A DNA stretch of 64,000 bases from Taxawa tesnikishii (nom. ined.) (GCA_030247885.1 JAPDRO010000009.1:930001-994000), one strand, 5' to 3'. Positions 36,594 to 48,363 are shown, counted from the stretch's first letter. Notes: generated by a model not told the origin, from the letters alone. Numbers and translations: made by a program.

Positions 36594-39500
36594 ATGAACA
36601 GCGACCCAATCTCAGAAGCCACTCCAAAACGGAGGAAGACTGAAACCGGCTATCACCCCGTACCGGATCAGACATGGGACAATGACAGCGAGAACGACGA
36701 CCTGTTCAATGACATCGAAGCCGAGACAATAGCGACCTTACCGCTGACCGCATCTCAGCGCGGACCTCCTGCGCCATCATACAATCGAATCACGTCCCAG
36801 ATCAATTCGATCAGCTCGCCGCGCCATATCACGCAACCGACGCAGCCGCTAGGCACCCCTCATGCGCACATCTCTCGCAAGATCCCTTCCTCACCTCCGC
36901 CGAGCATACAAGTCGCACGCTCCTCGCCTGCCCCACCTTCTCCCTCCTCGAAGCTTCCGCTCAAGTCAAGACCCATAGCACAAAATGGAAGGACTAGCCT
37001 TCTGGCTTCAGTCATGGCGCCTGCAGGAACAGCTTTCAGACTTCCGCCTGGCGTTCAGCCAAAGCCTGCCCCGATTGAAGTCAGCAGCGATGACGATCCC
37101 CAAGTTGATCACAGTTCGGACGAAGACACACAACCGATGAGGTCGCGTATGCAACCCACACAGTTCAAGAAAGGTGGACGAGGTTTGGATTCTTCCCTAA
37201 TAGGGTTCAAGAATCACCGAATCCTGTGGAGAGTTTTAAAAGCTTGACGTCCAAGTTCACATACAGCAGTCCACAGCCGCATCCCCAGAGACGAGGGGTG
37301 GATGATATGGCAGATGCTTATGGAGGCAGGTCCAGGAAGCCGAAGCCGTCGGTATCGAGACAGCACGGTCCGGCACGTGCCATGCCTGTGCAGGCGGAGA
37401 TGGGTATCGACGATATCACAGACCTCGATGTCAAACGAAATGTCGAACGTATGCAGCCAGTCGTCGGCAAACGGCCGATCAGGGAACTTGTGGCCGCTCT
37501 TCACAAGGCCAGAGGCAACTACCTGGACGCGCTCGACATTGTGCTAGGCTCTTCCAATAATGCCGAAGATACGCTCTTTAACAATCTTCTTGGGCGCGGG
37601 AAAAGCAAGGTCATAGACCTGGAGAGTTCAGATATCGAGAGCGGCGTCAACAAACTAGCCGCTAAGCCTATAGCAAAGCAGCCACCGAAGCCAACAGCAA
37701 AGCAGGAGGTGCGGAAGCCGACGCAGGCAATTCACGAGAAATACTACACGCAGACGAGAGGACTTGGATCCAAGCCGGCTATTTCGTCACAGCCCGATCC
37801 GCCGAAACGGAAACGTCTGGTACAAGGGAGGAAAACTGCAGGTTCTCCGGTAGTGAGCCCGTCGCCCGAAGAATCAAAGTTCGTTGCTCCCGTAGCAAGG
37901 CCCGTGAAGAAGGCAATTGTCATTGAGTCTGATTCGGAGGAAGAAGAAGAAGCTGCAGCTGTGTCGACAGATGAGGAGGAAGTACAAGTAGAAAGTACGG
38001 AGTTCAACCAGCGGCTGCTCAAGTTCCTCAACGAATGTTCAGTCGAAGACCTTGCAGACATATCCGCCCAGCCGCAAGACGTTGCCAATCTGATTGTATC
38101 TGAGAGGCCCTTCCGCAATCTGGATGCCGTTAGGCAGGTTTCCAACGCGCCGCCAACAAAGACCGGGAGGAAGACGACGAGAAAACCCATCGGCGAAAAG
38201 GTCGTGGACGTTTGCGAGGAGATGTTGACCGGTTACGAGGCTGTGGACGCGCTCGTGGAGAAATGCGAAGATCTTGGAAGACCTGTGGCCGAAACCATGA
38301 AAAAGTGGGGGTTGGACCTGCAAGCGGCCTCCAAAGATGGCGAGCTGACGCTTACTTCCTTGGACGAGGCACACGATTCTGGAGTTGGTACGCCTTCTAG
38401 TTCCGTCGGTCCGCCCGACGATGACGACTTCAAGCTCATGCAGAAATCCCGGCCCGGCAAAGGCACGTTTTTGAAGCAGCCTTCCATTATGAGTTCGGAG
38501 TTTACGATGAAGGATTACCAGCTCGTTGGCTTGAACTGGTTGAACCTGTTGTGGTCCCGAAAGTTGAGCTGTATCTTGGCCGATGACATGGGGCTGGGTA
38601 AGACATGCCAAGTCATCTCTTTCCTCGCACACCTCCGCGAGACTGATGTGGAAGGCCCCCACTTGGTTGTTGTACCCGGTTCCACGCTCGAGAATTGGTT
38701 GCGTGAGTTCAATAGATTCTGTCCGGATCTTGTGGTATCGCCTTACTATGGATCGCAAAAAGACAGAGAGGGGATACGCCAGGACATTGAAGAGAGACGG
38801 AATGATATCGACGTCATAGTCACCACGTACGAGACCGCAGCGAACAACAGGTTGGACACGGAATTCTTGAGAAAAACTGTCAGGCCCACTGTGTGCGTCT
38901 TCGACGAAGGCCACGTGTTGAAGAACAGCAAGTCAAACCGTCACAAGCAATTGATGCGCATTCCGGCAAAGTTCCGTCTGCTGCTCACCGGAACTCCCTT
39001 GCAGAACAACCTGCAGGAGCTCGTTTCCTTGTTATCCTTCATCATGCCAAAGCTCTTCCAGGAACGGCAGGAGGACCTGGAGTACGTCTTCAAGCACAAG
39101 GCTAGCACGAAAGATGCCGACCATTCGGCCCTTCTGTCTGCTCAGCGTATTGGGCGTGCTCGTTCGATGATGACGCCGTTCATCCTGCGGCGAAAGAAGC
39201 AGCAAGTGCTCAAACACATGCCGGCGAAGCATTGCAGGGTTGAGTACTGCGACATGGTCCGTTCGCAACAGGAATTCTACGAGGAGCAGATTGCTGTGGC
39301 CATGCAAGCACGTCTCCAGCAACAGGAAACTGGAAGAAAGATCAAGGCTGCTTCGAGTACTGGCACACTGATGGCTCTTCGCTTTGCCGCTCTGCACCCC
39401 TTGCTCTCCAGGCGCATCTACACTGATGCCAAGCTCAAGAAGATACAGACAGCAATGATGAAGGAATACGAGTGGAGCTCGAACCGTCCGGACCAAGTGT

Positions 39501-40266
39501 GGAAATACCTGACCGAAGACCTCAAGGGAGGCGATTACGCTCTGCATGTGTTCTGTTCGCAGCGCGATTACCTCATGAAGTACGCCTTGAAGAACGAGGA
39601 ATGGATGGACAGTGGCAAAGTCAACAAGCTCCGCGAATTGCTCGAGCGCTATGTTGCGAACGGCGAAAAGGTCCTCATCTTCTCACAGTTCACGACCATG
39701 ATGGACATCCTCGAAGCCGTGTTCGAAACGCTCTCGATCAAGTTCATGCGTCTGGACGGCAGCACGGAGATGGCGACCCGTCAAGACATCATCGACCAGT
39801 TCAGCACCGACGCCACCATCCCGGTCTTCATGCTCAGCACAAAGGCCGGCGGTGCGGGCATCAACCTCGCCTGCGCGAACAAAGTCATCATCTTCGACAG
39901 CAGCTTCAACCCGCAAGAGGACATCCAGGCCGAGAACCGCGCCCACCGCGTGGGCCAGACGAGGAGGTCGAGGTGGTGCGCCTCGTCACTCGCGGCACCA
40001 TCGAAGAGCAGATCCACGCTCTCGGCGAGAGCAAGCTCGCGCTCGACAGTCGCGTTGCCGGTGGCGATGCGAGCGAGCTGAAGCAGGCGGAGAAGGACGG
40101 CGAGCAGATGGTCGAGAAGATGTTGTTCGAGCAGCTGGACAAGAAGGCCAAGGGCCGGGACGTTTCTCCGTCTGCGCCGCAAGGTGGTGTGGATGAGGGA
40201 GATCTGAAGGGCCAGTATAGGAAGAAACTCCGGGATGCGGGACTGGACGTCAAGGACGACCGATGA
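36594..40266 (+). CDS. fun30: Fun30/SMARCAD1-type SNF2 chromatin remodelling ATPase
   Basis: Nuclear ATPase that slides nucleosomes, known in the family for heterochromatin silencing and DNA end resection. ATG at 36594 (MNSDPISEATPKRRKTE). A disordered N-terminus is followed by a CUE-like helix pair (IRELVAALHKARGNYLDALD, near 37480). SNF2 motifs: I DDMGLGKTCQ (38583), II DEGH (38900, the Fun30 variant of DEAH), III LLTGTPLQNN, and V-VI STKAGGAGINL with ENRAHRVGQT (39935). About 1,220 aa. Two frame steps, near 37190 (GRGLDSS against FFPNRVQESPNPVESF) and near 39960 (VGQT continuing EEVEVVRLVTRGTIEEQIHAL), each match one missing base. No intron. Converges with the DHA2 transporter. Confidence 0.92.
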
Positions 40267-40804
40267 TGCTCTGAAGCTGTGGCTGTTTCGACGAGGGGGG
40301 GGTCGATTGACGCCGGCTATAGAGTATGTCCTGCTCTTTCTCCATCTCTCATTCTACATTGCGCGTTGCCGGAGTTCAGCGAATCCGTCCAACCACCGCC
40401 GCCGAACCCTTCAAAGTCCGCCAAAGACAGCAGTGACTGCCAGTTTGTCAGGAAGCTTGAAGCAAATCCATTCGTCCTTGTTATCTGAGAACCTGAGCTA
40501 CTCGACATGTCAGAGGGGAAATTTTGCGTATCCCCCAATTCTTAGTGCGTCTTGTCGGTCAGACCGCTCGAAGAAATCTTGGCTATTGTGTTGTAGAGAG
40601 AGTACACGTCATGTTGACAGAAGAAGCACTGAAGCCATAGAAATTGAAAGGGCAAGACGCGGTTTCGATTACGTGTTATCTGTCCGGTTTACCAAAGTGC
40701 CAAAAATCCGTTTGTCACGTCCCATACGGCTGAGAAGGGGTATCCTTTGTTTTTGCGCCCAAACGCTCATATACATGTACAAGATGAAGACTCTTCGCGT
40801 CCGC
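40267..40804. other. intergenic region between convergent genes
   Basis: Holds the 3' flanks of the Fun30 gene (plus) and the DHA2 transporter (minus). Nothing else recognised. Confidence 0.4.
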
Positions 40805-42622
40805 TCAGGCCGCGACTTCGACCTCTTCCTCCTGCTTCCCCACGGAAGCATTGTTCTGGAAACTCGATTGGTTCTCCGCCGCCGCCGCCGGTGCCTTCCT
40901 CGCAGCATTGACGCTCCTCCACTCCATCGCCGCAGCGCCAAAGAAGGCGAGACAAGCCAGGACAAGCGCGACGAGGAAAACGCCCTTTGTGATTGCGTCG
41001 TTGTAGATTTGCAGAAAGCTGGGCAGCTGGTCCTCCGGCACCAGCCGCCTGATGTCCGTGGCGCCGGCGTTCACAATCTGCTGCGCGCCGAGGCGGAAGC
41101 CGGCTCCGCGCAGGTTGGCGATGAGGCGGCTGCTGAGCACGTTCTGGCCGACGGACAGGAAGACGGCGCCGCCGAGCGACTGGCCGAAGAACATGAGCGA
41201 GGTGCCGGACGCGACGTCGGCGCGGGGCAGGACCGTCTGCGCGGCCAGGTTGGCCTGCTGCATGCCCAGTCCGATGCCGAGGCCCAGGAGCACCTGGTAC
41301 CCGATCCAGGCGCCGCTTCCCGTGCCGGGCGTGAAGGTGGTGAGGAGGCCGGTGCCGATGGGCATGACGACGCTGGCGGCGAGGAGGAACGGCGTGTAGT
41401 AGCCGCGGCAGAGCTTCGAGACGCTGAGGCCGGCGGCCATGGCGGCGACGACGAGGGCGAGGACGAGCGGGATGGTGCGGATGCCCGACTGGATGGCGTC
41501 GACGCCCTTGATCGCCTGGAACCAGATGGGGAGGTAGTAGATTGCGAGGCCGAAGGAGCCGCCGACGCACACGGTGTACCAGAGGCCGGCTGCGATGCTG
41601 CGCTGCGTGATGATGCGGGTCGGGATCGTCGCGTGCGCGTCCGAGTGCCAGACTTGGAGGCCGGCGAAGGCGAGGATGAGGGCGGCGAAGACGACGAGGA
41701 GTGCGATGACGCGGCCGTCGCTCCAGCTGTACTGGGCTCCGCCCCATTGCAGAGCGAGCAGCAAGCACACGATGCTGGGCAGGAAGAGCATGGTGCCGAC
41801 GGGGTCGAGCTGCAGCAGCTTCTCGCGCAACGACTTCCCGGCGGCGGCCATTGGCGCGTCGACCTTGAGGACGAGCAGCACGACGGCGACGGAGACGGCG
41901 CCGATGGGGAGGTTGATGTAGAAACACCATCGCCAGGTGACCTTTGACGTGAACACGCCGCCGAGCAAGGGTCCGACGACGCTCGCGATCGCGAAGACTG
42001 CCCCGTTCAGACCCATCCACTTTGGCCGTTGCTGCAGGGGCAGCACGTTCATCATGATGGTGATGGCCCCACTGAATATGCCCGAGCAGCCGAGACCGGA
42101 GATGGCGCGGCCGATGATGAAGGCGGTGCTGTTGGGCGCCGCTCCACACACGGCGGAACCGATCTCGAAGAGCGCGATCGCGGACATGAAGACCCATTTG
42201 GGCGAGTAGAAGGTGTAGATGCGTCCGTAGACGAGCTGGAAGGCGCACGCTGTCATCATGTACGAGCTGCCGTACCAGCCAATGTCGTCGAAGGAGTGGA
42301 ATTCGTTGGTCATGGCGGGGATTGCGGTGCCGATGATGGTGCGGTCCAGGGCTACGAGGAAGACGGTCAGGTAGATGGAGATCATGATGACTGCCGCCTT
42401 TTTGGTGGAGGGGTATTCGAAGTTCGACATCTGTCTGCTGAGCTTGACTTCCGGACTGGAGGCGTCTTCGTCGCCGGTCGCAATGGTCGGCTCGTGATGT
42501 GGCTGTTTCTCCAGGTCCTGTTCCATCTCCACTGTGGAGGTTGCTGAAGATGATACTGTGCGCGCGAGTCGCCTCTCTGGGTTGGCTGTCTGGGGTGGTG
42601 TCTGAGGCAATGGTTCCGCCAT
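40805..42622 (-). CDS. MFS drug/toxin exporter, DHA2 (14-helix) type
   Basis: Proton-coupled exporter in the plasma membrane, 605 aa, intronless. ATG at 42622 (MAEPLPQTPPQTANPERR); the frame is open further upstream but has no other ATG. After an acidic ~85-aa cytosolic N-terminus come helix 1 with LDRTIIGTAIPAMTNEFHS (family motif D1), WYGSSYMMTACAFQL, GRAISGLGCSGIFSGA (motif C-like region), and WRWCFYINLPIGA, diagnostic of DHA2/DHA14. Ends in a charged tail, VGKQEEEVEVAA. Similar proteins accompany secondary-metabolite clusters, but no synthase gene is near here, so substrate is open. No frame break. A GGT-type simple repeat lies 90 bp upstream. Confidence 0.93.
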   Translation of the reverse strand: MAEPLPQTPPQTANPERRLARTVSSSATSTVEMEQDLEKQPHHEPTIATGDEDASSPEVKLSRQMSNFEYPSTKKAAVIMISIYLTVFLVALDRTIIGTAIPAMTNEFHSFDDIGWYGSSYMMTACAFQLVYGRIYTFYSPKWVFMSAIALFEIGSAVCGAAPNSTAFIIGRAISGLGCSGIFSGAITIMMNVLPLQQRPKWMGLNGAVFAIASVVGPLLGGVFTSKVTWRWCFYINLPIGAVSVAVVLLVLKVDAPMAAAGKSLREKLLQLDPVGTMLFLPSIVCLLLALQWGGAQYSWSDGRVIALLVVFAALILAFAGLQVWHSDAHATIPTRIITQRSIAAGLWYTVCVGGSFGLAIYYLPIWFQAIKGVDAIQSGIRTIPLVLALVVAAMAAGLSVSKLCRGYYTPFLLAASVVMPIGTGLLTTFTPGTGSGAWIGYQVLLGLGIGLGMQQANLAAQTVLPRADVASGTSLMFFGQSLGGAVFLSVGQNVLSSRLIANLRGAGFRLGAQQIVNAGATDIRRLVPEDQLPSFLQIYNDAITKGVFLVALVLACLAFFGAAAMEWRSVNAARKAPAAAAENQSSFQNNASVGKQEEEVEVAA

Positions 42623-43336
42623 TGTGCGGGTAGGGTGTTTGTTCGGGTTGTGCAAGAAGAAGCAGGAAAGAGGAAGAAAAGGGAGAGCTGAAATTAGTAT
42701 TGATAGGGAGTGGTGGTGGTAGTGGTGGTGATGGTGGTGGTGGTGGTGGTGGTGGTGGTGGTGGGTGTAGGCTTGATGGAGACGGACTGGAATGCTGGGA
42801 TACGCCAACCTTTTGTGACTACATGTAACACGGCCAGCTCGCTGGTGACTCCGAAGGGCTTGCTCATACTTGCATATACTGCGGTCAGGCAACTGCAATG
42901 GTGAGAGAACGGGCACGCCCGTCTCCTTCTCCGTTGCTCGGTGGACACAACGGACGTGTTCGGCGTCGGTGAGTCGGCATCCCGAGTGCCGATATTCTTA
43001 CGGCTTCAACCAATCAAAGGCATCCGTTAACCCCATTCAGGAATCCTTTCGACACAGAAACGGCCGTATTGTTCTGCAACACGGCCATGGGGACGAAAGG
43101 CGCATAAAGAACAACAAACCAGCTATAACATCAGTGTTGCATATCAGCTATCATAGACGAGCTTAGCCATGACCCGAGTCAAGCGCTTTGTTCGCATACC
43201 AGTCATGTAAGACACGCTCAGAGACTTGCGGCCGTACGTGGTACTTGCGGTCGGGTACTCGGAGACGCTCTTTGCGTGACAGTCAAGCCTGACCGGGCTA
43301 GACCTGGACCTGAAGCTCTAACCCCCTCTCGACAGT
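42623..43336. other. intergenic region, upstream of DHA2 exporter
   Basis: Contains the simple repeat at 42710-42768. A GTCGGCATCCCGAGTGCCGAT inverted motif lies at about 42969-42989. No gene. Confidence 0.4.
42710..42768 (+). repeat. (GGT)n microsatellite in 5' leader of DHA2 exporter
   Basis: Imperfect TGG/GGT trinucleotide run of about 59 bp; on the minus strand it reads CCA/CAC. Confidence 0.9.
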
Positions 43337-44416
43337 TCAAAGATGCGCCTTCGGTGCCGCCGCACCACCGCCCTCCCTTACGCGCAGAAATAGCTGACAC
43401 CCGGAGGGTTCGACCCCGACCTCGACTCTTGCAGGATGAGACGGCTCCAGAAGAGCAGCCAACTCCTTCTCATCGCGGTATTCGAGTGGCCAGTCACACC
43501 AATATTCCAGGTAATAGCGAGTCGGATTCGTCTTGGAATAGTTTCCCAGCAGAAGCGCACCGCCGGGTTTAAGCATGTCGAACAAAGCATTGGTCAGCTT
43601 CTTCGCGGTGCGTCCATCCAGGTAATCGTACAATCCCATCGAGTAGATGAAATCGAATTTTCCGAGTCCATCGCGTACCGACCCCGGACGCAGCAGCGCT
43701 CCAATCGACTTCTTCACGTAGCGAACATCAACTTTGCCAGAGCAACGAGTCTCTGCTGCCTGGATTTCCTGGTGCGCCTCTCCGAGCGCTTCACCGTCCT
43801 GGTCAAGGAGTGTGATGCGGAATTTCTGAAAATCTGCCTGGTCCCTGAATATGTCGGCTATCTCGTATGCTGGGCCGCATGCGACGGACAACACTTCGAC
43901 GGGTGCAGAAGACTTGTGCGTACGCACCCAGTCTCGGAGCTCCCGCGTGACCAGAGCACGACGATTGCGGACAGCGTCCGCTGCTGGGGTGCTGATGATG
44001 TGCTTGTGCAACATCATGCCGAAGAGCGTCTCTCCGCGATAGTCATTCTCGTACACCATACGCATCATCTCACTATCGCCTTGATAGCCGCGTGGTTTGA
44101 CGTTGGTGCGGTGCATGAAAGGCGCTTGACGTATGAGAGACTCGCAGGCCGCTCGGAGAGCCTGCCCTTCCTTCAGCCGTTCAAGTAATGGCAGCGATCG
44201 AGCATGCTGTTCCAAAAGGCGGAGATGAGAATCGAAGAGACGGTCAAAGGTCGGTTGTTCTTGGCGGGCAACATCCAGCACATGATCCCTTGAGCTCCCT
44301 ATCAGGGCCTCGTCGAGCTTGATGAGGTGGAGACTGTAACAGTGAAGGCTTACGAGAATAAAATCAATGTATGCGGCGAAAGGCGGCTCTGTAACAGCTG
44401 CTTCGATCGCTGCCAT
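43337..44416 (-). CDS. SAM-dependent methyltransferase of bacterial PhcB-like type
   Basis: Class I methyltransferase, 359 aa, intronless, ATG at 44416 (MAAIEAAVTEPPFAAYIDF). An N-terminal helical part ends in KPRGYQGDSEMMRMVYEN and AVRNRRALVTRELRDW. This PRGYxGDxEMM...AVRNRR arrangement I associate with the bacterial PhcB-like group, annotated for 3-hydroxypalmitate methyl ester synthesis. The Rossmann part follows: motif I EVLSVACGPAYEI, acidic ITLLDQDGEAL, FDFIYSMGLYDYLD and MLKPGGALLLGNYSKTNPTR. Cytosolic, no signal peptide. Substrate in a fungus is unknown; the PhcB role should not be transferred. Absence of introns and the bacterial resemblance suggest horizontal transfer, which is inference. 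Neighbours give no clue. Confidence 0.85.
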   Translation of the reverse strand: MAAIEAAVTEPPFAAYIDFILVSLHCYSLHLIKLDEALIGSSRDHVLDVARQEQPTFDRLFDSHLRLLEQHARSLPLLERLKEGQALRAACESLIRQAPFMHRTNVKPRGYQGDSEMMRMVYENDYRGETLFGMMLHKHIISTPAADAVRNRRALVTRELRDWVRTHKSSAPVEVLSVACGPAYEIADIFRDQADFQKFRITLLDQDGEALGEAHQEIQAAETRCSGKVDVRYVKKSIGALLRPGSVRDGLGKFDFIYSMGLYDYLDGRTAKKLTNALFDMLKPGGALLLGNYSKTNPTRYYLEYWCDWPLEYRDEKELAALLEPSHPARVEVGVEPSGCQLFLRVREGGGAAAPKAHL

Positions 44417-46764
44417 GGTGGACAAGACGACTTAACTGGTATGGTCGAATCTGGCCTTCAACAAGAAAGGCGAATGATGTCCGGGTATATATGTATATAT
44501 ATATATCTGTGCGTGTGTGTGTGCACAGCTGAGCTCCCGATCAGCTACTGCTAGGAGCTGACAAAGGGACTTGTGGTTCCAGAGTTCTACATCCCGGAGC
44601 TTTGAATTCTGCTATCCCAGCTAAGCGCCCAGGGCGGCGTCGCAGTCAGCTGAACATTTGCTATGAGCGATGCGTGTATAGCAGGCGATGATGGGTACTC
44701 CTCTCGTCTATCAAGTCGTTGTCCACTTGATATTAGATCCCAGGATGAATATAAGAGTATGCAGCATCATCCCGTCGTCCCGCATTCCTCCCGCTTCGCA
44801 TGCGGCTGGCCACGTAAACGATTTAGACAAGGACTAGACGAGACGTACCCGTATAAATTACTCGTGGAAGGAGAGAGGCACACCTTGCACCGAATTAGCT
44901 GTCAAGAACGGTTCTAGGCCCGCTCTACAGCTCGCTTCTGCTATACGAGTGGTGTCTGCGTGCATAAAAGGTCCAACCACTGGGTCGAGGTGTTTTAGCC
45001 GGCTATTTGACACGTCGATGGCGCGCTGAGATAACCGGCACAACAGATATAGAGCAGCTGAACAGATATGGAGCAGCTGAATAAGCCGAACTATTCCTGT
45101 GCGACAATCAGCTGTACATCTTTCGCAGTCCAATGGCAGAGCGTCATCCGTGCTGGGCAGATGGTCAGACGTATGCTTCTTTTGGGTAATTTGATGTTAG
45201 GTAGTTTGGTATCTCTGCCAATCGTACAAAGAAATACAGCCCGTTGCGCTATTGGAAGCATTTGTGCATAGTCCATCTATAGACGGTCAACTGCTACTGG
45301 ATAACACGGCAGGATGCGTGCGTGGATATTTTTGTTTTGGAGGCATGTCAGTGACAACCTTGCACAGGTGTTGAGAAAACAGAAACGTGATCGAGCCGCG
45401 CGCTGGGAGAGGTCAGAGATATTGCTGGTGTCAATGAATGGCTGGCGTGACGGCTTCGGCTCCTCTCTGTCAGTTCGCTACAGCCAAGGATCCTTGAAAA
45501 CAAAACTTGAAGCTTCTCCAAGAAAACTCTCGGCATCCGTCAGCACTCTTGTGTGTCTTGTTCGAACTCCGAACGCCAAGGAGGACGAAACATCTCTGAC
45601 ATAGAGGAAGAGGCTATGAGCTCCACTTTCAGGCTATCAATAGGTCTCCTCAACCTGCGCCCTGCATCGCATTATCAACAGCGTTGGAGCCGCAGCCAGC
45701 ACGGGGATGCCCTGATTTCCTCGGTCAACGACCGCTGCCAGGCATAAACCATCGCGGAAAACTGCCCGAACCATCGTACCCAACATCCACCGAGCACACA
45801 AGCGAGTCAATCCCTCTGCTTACCGCTCAGCGCCTTCCATGAGTGGTGGAGTGCCGGTAGATTGTTCTCCCACACGACCTGGGCACAAGCCAGTCTAGCA
45901 CGCGGCCAGAAATGCAGCCGAATTACCGGCAGCTGAGTTCTATATCACGTTTTCATGGACTCAAACGAGCAATCATGAGACATGGGCCGAAAGTGGCAAT
46001 CTCTCCAGACGCGCCTCGCCCTGCGAACATGAGAGCCAGTGAGTAACCGTCTCATTGGGGCCATTGCTGTGCGATCTGTGGTCATCGTCCGAGGGCGAGA
46101 AGAAGAACAGAACGCAGAAGCAAAACCTGACATCGGTTAGGTTCGGTTCATTTGTCTCTCCAGCGAACGCCTTGACGTCTCTTGATGACCGCGCAAAAGC
46201 ATACGAAACTTCGTTGATATCCGACACGACCCACTTGAACCAGAGCACAGAGCCATAATTCTGGAGAAGAGCAGGCCTGAGACCCATTTAACTCGAGTGG
46301 AGAATCTGCGTTTGAGGCCTAGCAGACTGGGGGAAGTTGAACGGAATTGCCCAAAACAACATTGAGTCCGTAGAAACACCGAGCCGACGCGAAATCTGCG
46401 CGCCGGGGTTCTGCCTTGTCGCTGAAGTTTGCTGGCGGTTGAAAAAGTCCGATACCGAATCACGAGCGAGGGTGCTTGGCTTCATACCCTAACCCGTCAG
46501 ACTGCACCAGAGCATCACGACCCCGTCCTGTAAGGCCCACAATCAATGGAGTATTGTGGAGGTGCGCGTTCGGACCATGCGTCTGATAAAACCCAGCGCG
46601 ATGCCCACGTTGAAGCATGTTCAGCAACACCTGCGCGTCGGAAGCTTGTCACCATCTGGCGGAACTCTTCGCCCCCTTGGCTGCCTTTTGACTTGCGGTA
46701 GCACCGATTGCCATATAATCCCTCCTGACCAATCACTCATTATCGAAGTCCCCATCATCTAAGC
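44417..46764. other. 2.3 kb intergenic region
   Basis: No convincing gene. Contains a TA/TG microsatellite (about 44487-44525) and a short tandem repeat of GAGCAGCTGAACAGATAT (about 45052-45080). The sugar-transporter promoter is at the right end, with CATATAATCCC at about 46711. Confidence 0.45.
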
Positions 46765-48324
46765 ATGGCGACCTTCCTGGGCACTAGCGGCAGCGTGCTG
46801 CAAACGCTGATGATCATGGTCGTCGTCTGCCCGTCATTCATTCTTTTCGGCTACAACCAGTCTGGAATTGGTGGACTCCTCTCCCTCACCAACTGGACGA
46901 AGACCTTCCCCGAGATCGACACGGTCCACGTGAAGGGTGCAGTCAAAAGCCACCACTCCACAATCCAGGGTGTGGTGGTGGCGACCTTCACCATCGGCGC
47001 TCTCTTCGGCGCTCTCTCTTGCTCATACACTGGAGACAGGCTCGGCCGTCGCAAGGTCATTCTGATCGGCGCAGTTTGCACTTTGATCGGAGAGGTCTTG
47101 GAATGCTCGTCTTTCGGCCTTGCCCAATTCATAGTCGGCCGTCTTATCCTTGGTTTCGGCATCGGCCAGCTCAGCGCAACAGTTCCAGTATGGCAGAGTG
47201 AGTGCTCCAGCTCCAAGCACCGCGGCAAGCATGTCGTCCTGGACGGTATGTTCATCAGTTTGGGATACACCCTGGAATCCTGGATTGATTACGGCTTCTT
47301 CACGCTTCAGTCGAAGAACTCCGGCTCCGTCACCTGGCGCCCACCTCTCGCTATCCCCATCTTGTTCTCGCTGATCGTTATCGGTGCCATCCTCTTCTTT
47401 CCCGAATCTCCCAGATGGCTCATCCGCAAGAACCGTATCCAGGAAGCGCGCCATACTCTTGCCGCGCTCAAGGGCCTGCCTGAAGATGCACCGGAAATCG
47501 AAGCGGAAGTTGTTGGGATCGAGCTGTCCCTGGAGGAGACTGCCCACAGCGCCGTGAAACTTGGGGATCTGCTCAAGATGGGCGACGACAAGTTGGCCTA
47601 CCGTTTCGGCCTTTGCATTCTCTTGCAGTTCTTCCAGCAGATGAGCGGTACCAACCTCATATCGGTGTACTCGACCATCATCTTCCAACAGGGTCTCGGC
47701 TTAGACGCTGCGACCTCACGTATCCTCTCTGGCGGTACGCTGACCTGGAAGTTCCTCTCTTGCTTCGTCTCCTTCTTCTGCATCGATCGCTTCGGTCGCC
47801 GCGCCGTGCTCATGGTCAGCGGTGGAGGCATGGCATGCTGCATGGTCGCACTCGCAGTCGCAACGTCCTTTCCACACTCGAACTTCGGCGCCTCCATTGC
47901 GGCCGCCTTCTTCGTCTACCTCTTCTGCTTCTTCACGCCCATCGGTTTCCTGGGTGCAAATTTCCTTTACTGTACCGAGGTGGCTCCTCTCCGCCTGCGT
48001 GTCGCCATGGCCTCCATCAGTACCGCCAACCACTGGCTCTGGAACTTCGTCGTGGCGATGGTCACTCCCGTCGCCATCGAGTCCATCGGTTACCGTTACT
48101 ACATCGTCTACGCCTGCATCGGTATGTGCATTCCAGTGTCGGTGTACTTCCTGTATCCAGAGACCATGGGTCGCAGCCTCGAGGAACTCGATGTCATCTT
48201 TAGGGACAGCCCGTCCGTGCTCGGTACCGTCCGTTACGCAAAGTACAAGCCGCAATTGGCGCCAGAGGAAGTCCCCACCAGCAAAACAGAGACTGCAGAC
48301 AAGGTTGAGAAGAGCACTGCTTAG
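46765..48324 (+). CDS. MFS sugar transporter (hexose/maltose-type permease)
   Basis: Twelve-helix sugar porter, 519 aa, intronless, ATG at 46765 (MATFLGTSGSVLQTLMIM). Family signatures: GYNQSGIGGLL after helix 1, GDRLGRRKVIL (loop 2-3), VGRLILGFGIGQLSATVPVW, FFPESPRWLIRKNR (PESPRW), FQQMSGTNLISVYSTIIFQQ (helix 7), DRFGRRAVL (loop 8-9) and YPETMGRSLEELD (end). The last ~45 residues are a charged cytosolic tail. A membrane protein importing sugars or related polyols is the usual role; exact substrate cannot be read. A TA-rich run follows the stop. No frame break. Confidence 0.93.
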   Translation: MATFLGTSGSVLQTLMIMVVVCPSFILFGYNQSGIGGLLSLTNWTKTFPEIDTVHVKGAVKSHHSTIQGVVVATFTIGALFGALSCSYTGDRLGRRKVILIGAVCTLIGEVLECSSFGLAQFIVGRLILGFGIGQLSATVPVWQSECSSSKHRGKHVVLDGMFISLGYTLESWIDYGFFTLQSKNSGSVTWRPPLAIPILFSLIVIGAILFFPESPRWLIRKNRIQEARHTLAALKGLPEDAPEIEAEVVGIELSLEETAHSAVKLGDLLKMGDDKLAYRFGLCILLQFFQQMSGTNLISVYSTIIFQQGLGLDAATSRILSGGTLTWKFLSCFVSFFCIDRFGRRAVLMVSGGGMACCMVALAVATSFPHSNFGASIAAAFFVYLFCFFTPIGFLGANFLYCTEVAPLRLRVAMASISTANHWLWNFVVAMVTPVAIESIGYRYYIVYACIGMCIPVSVYFLYPETMGRSLEELDVIFRDSPSVLGTVRYAKYKPQLAPEEVPTSKTETADKVEKSTA

Positions 48325-48363
48325 AGGAAGAGAGATATCTTCGCGGCTTCCTCTCCTTTCAAC

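Noticed and set aside
40235-41947. 570-codon plus-strand open frame
   Set aside because: It is antisense to the intact DHA2 exporter, has shadow-type Arg/Gly/Asp composition and no domain.
42710-42768. CRISPR or tandem regulatory array
   Set aside because: It is a simple trinucleotide microsatellite without spacers.
42623-42916. in-frame extension of the DHA2 exporter with a long poly-His run
   Set aside because: It has no ATG upstream of 42622. The His run is just the GGT microsatellite read on the minus strand.
40805-44416. DHA2 exporter plus methyltransferase as a secondary-metabolite cluster
   Set aside because: There is no synthase, P450 or cluster regulator nearby, and the two genes have separate promoters.
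45110-45180. tRNA-like GGCAGAGCG segment
   Set aside because: No matching B-box or acceptor stem could be found around it.
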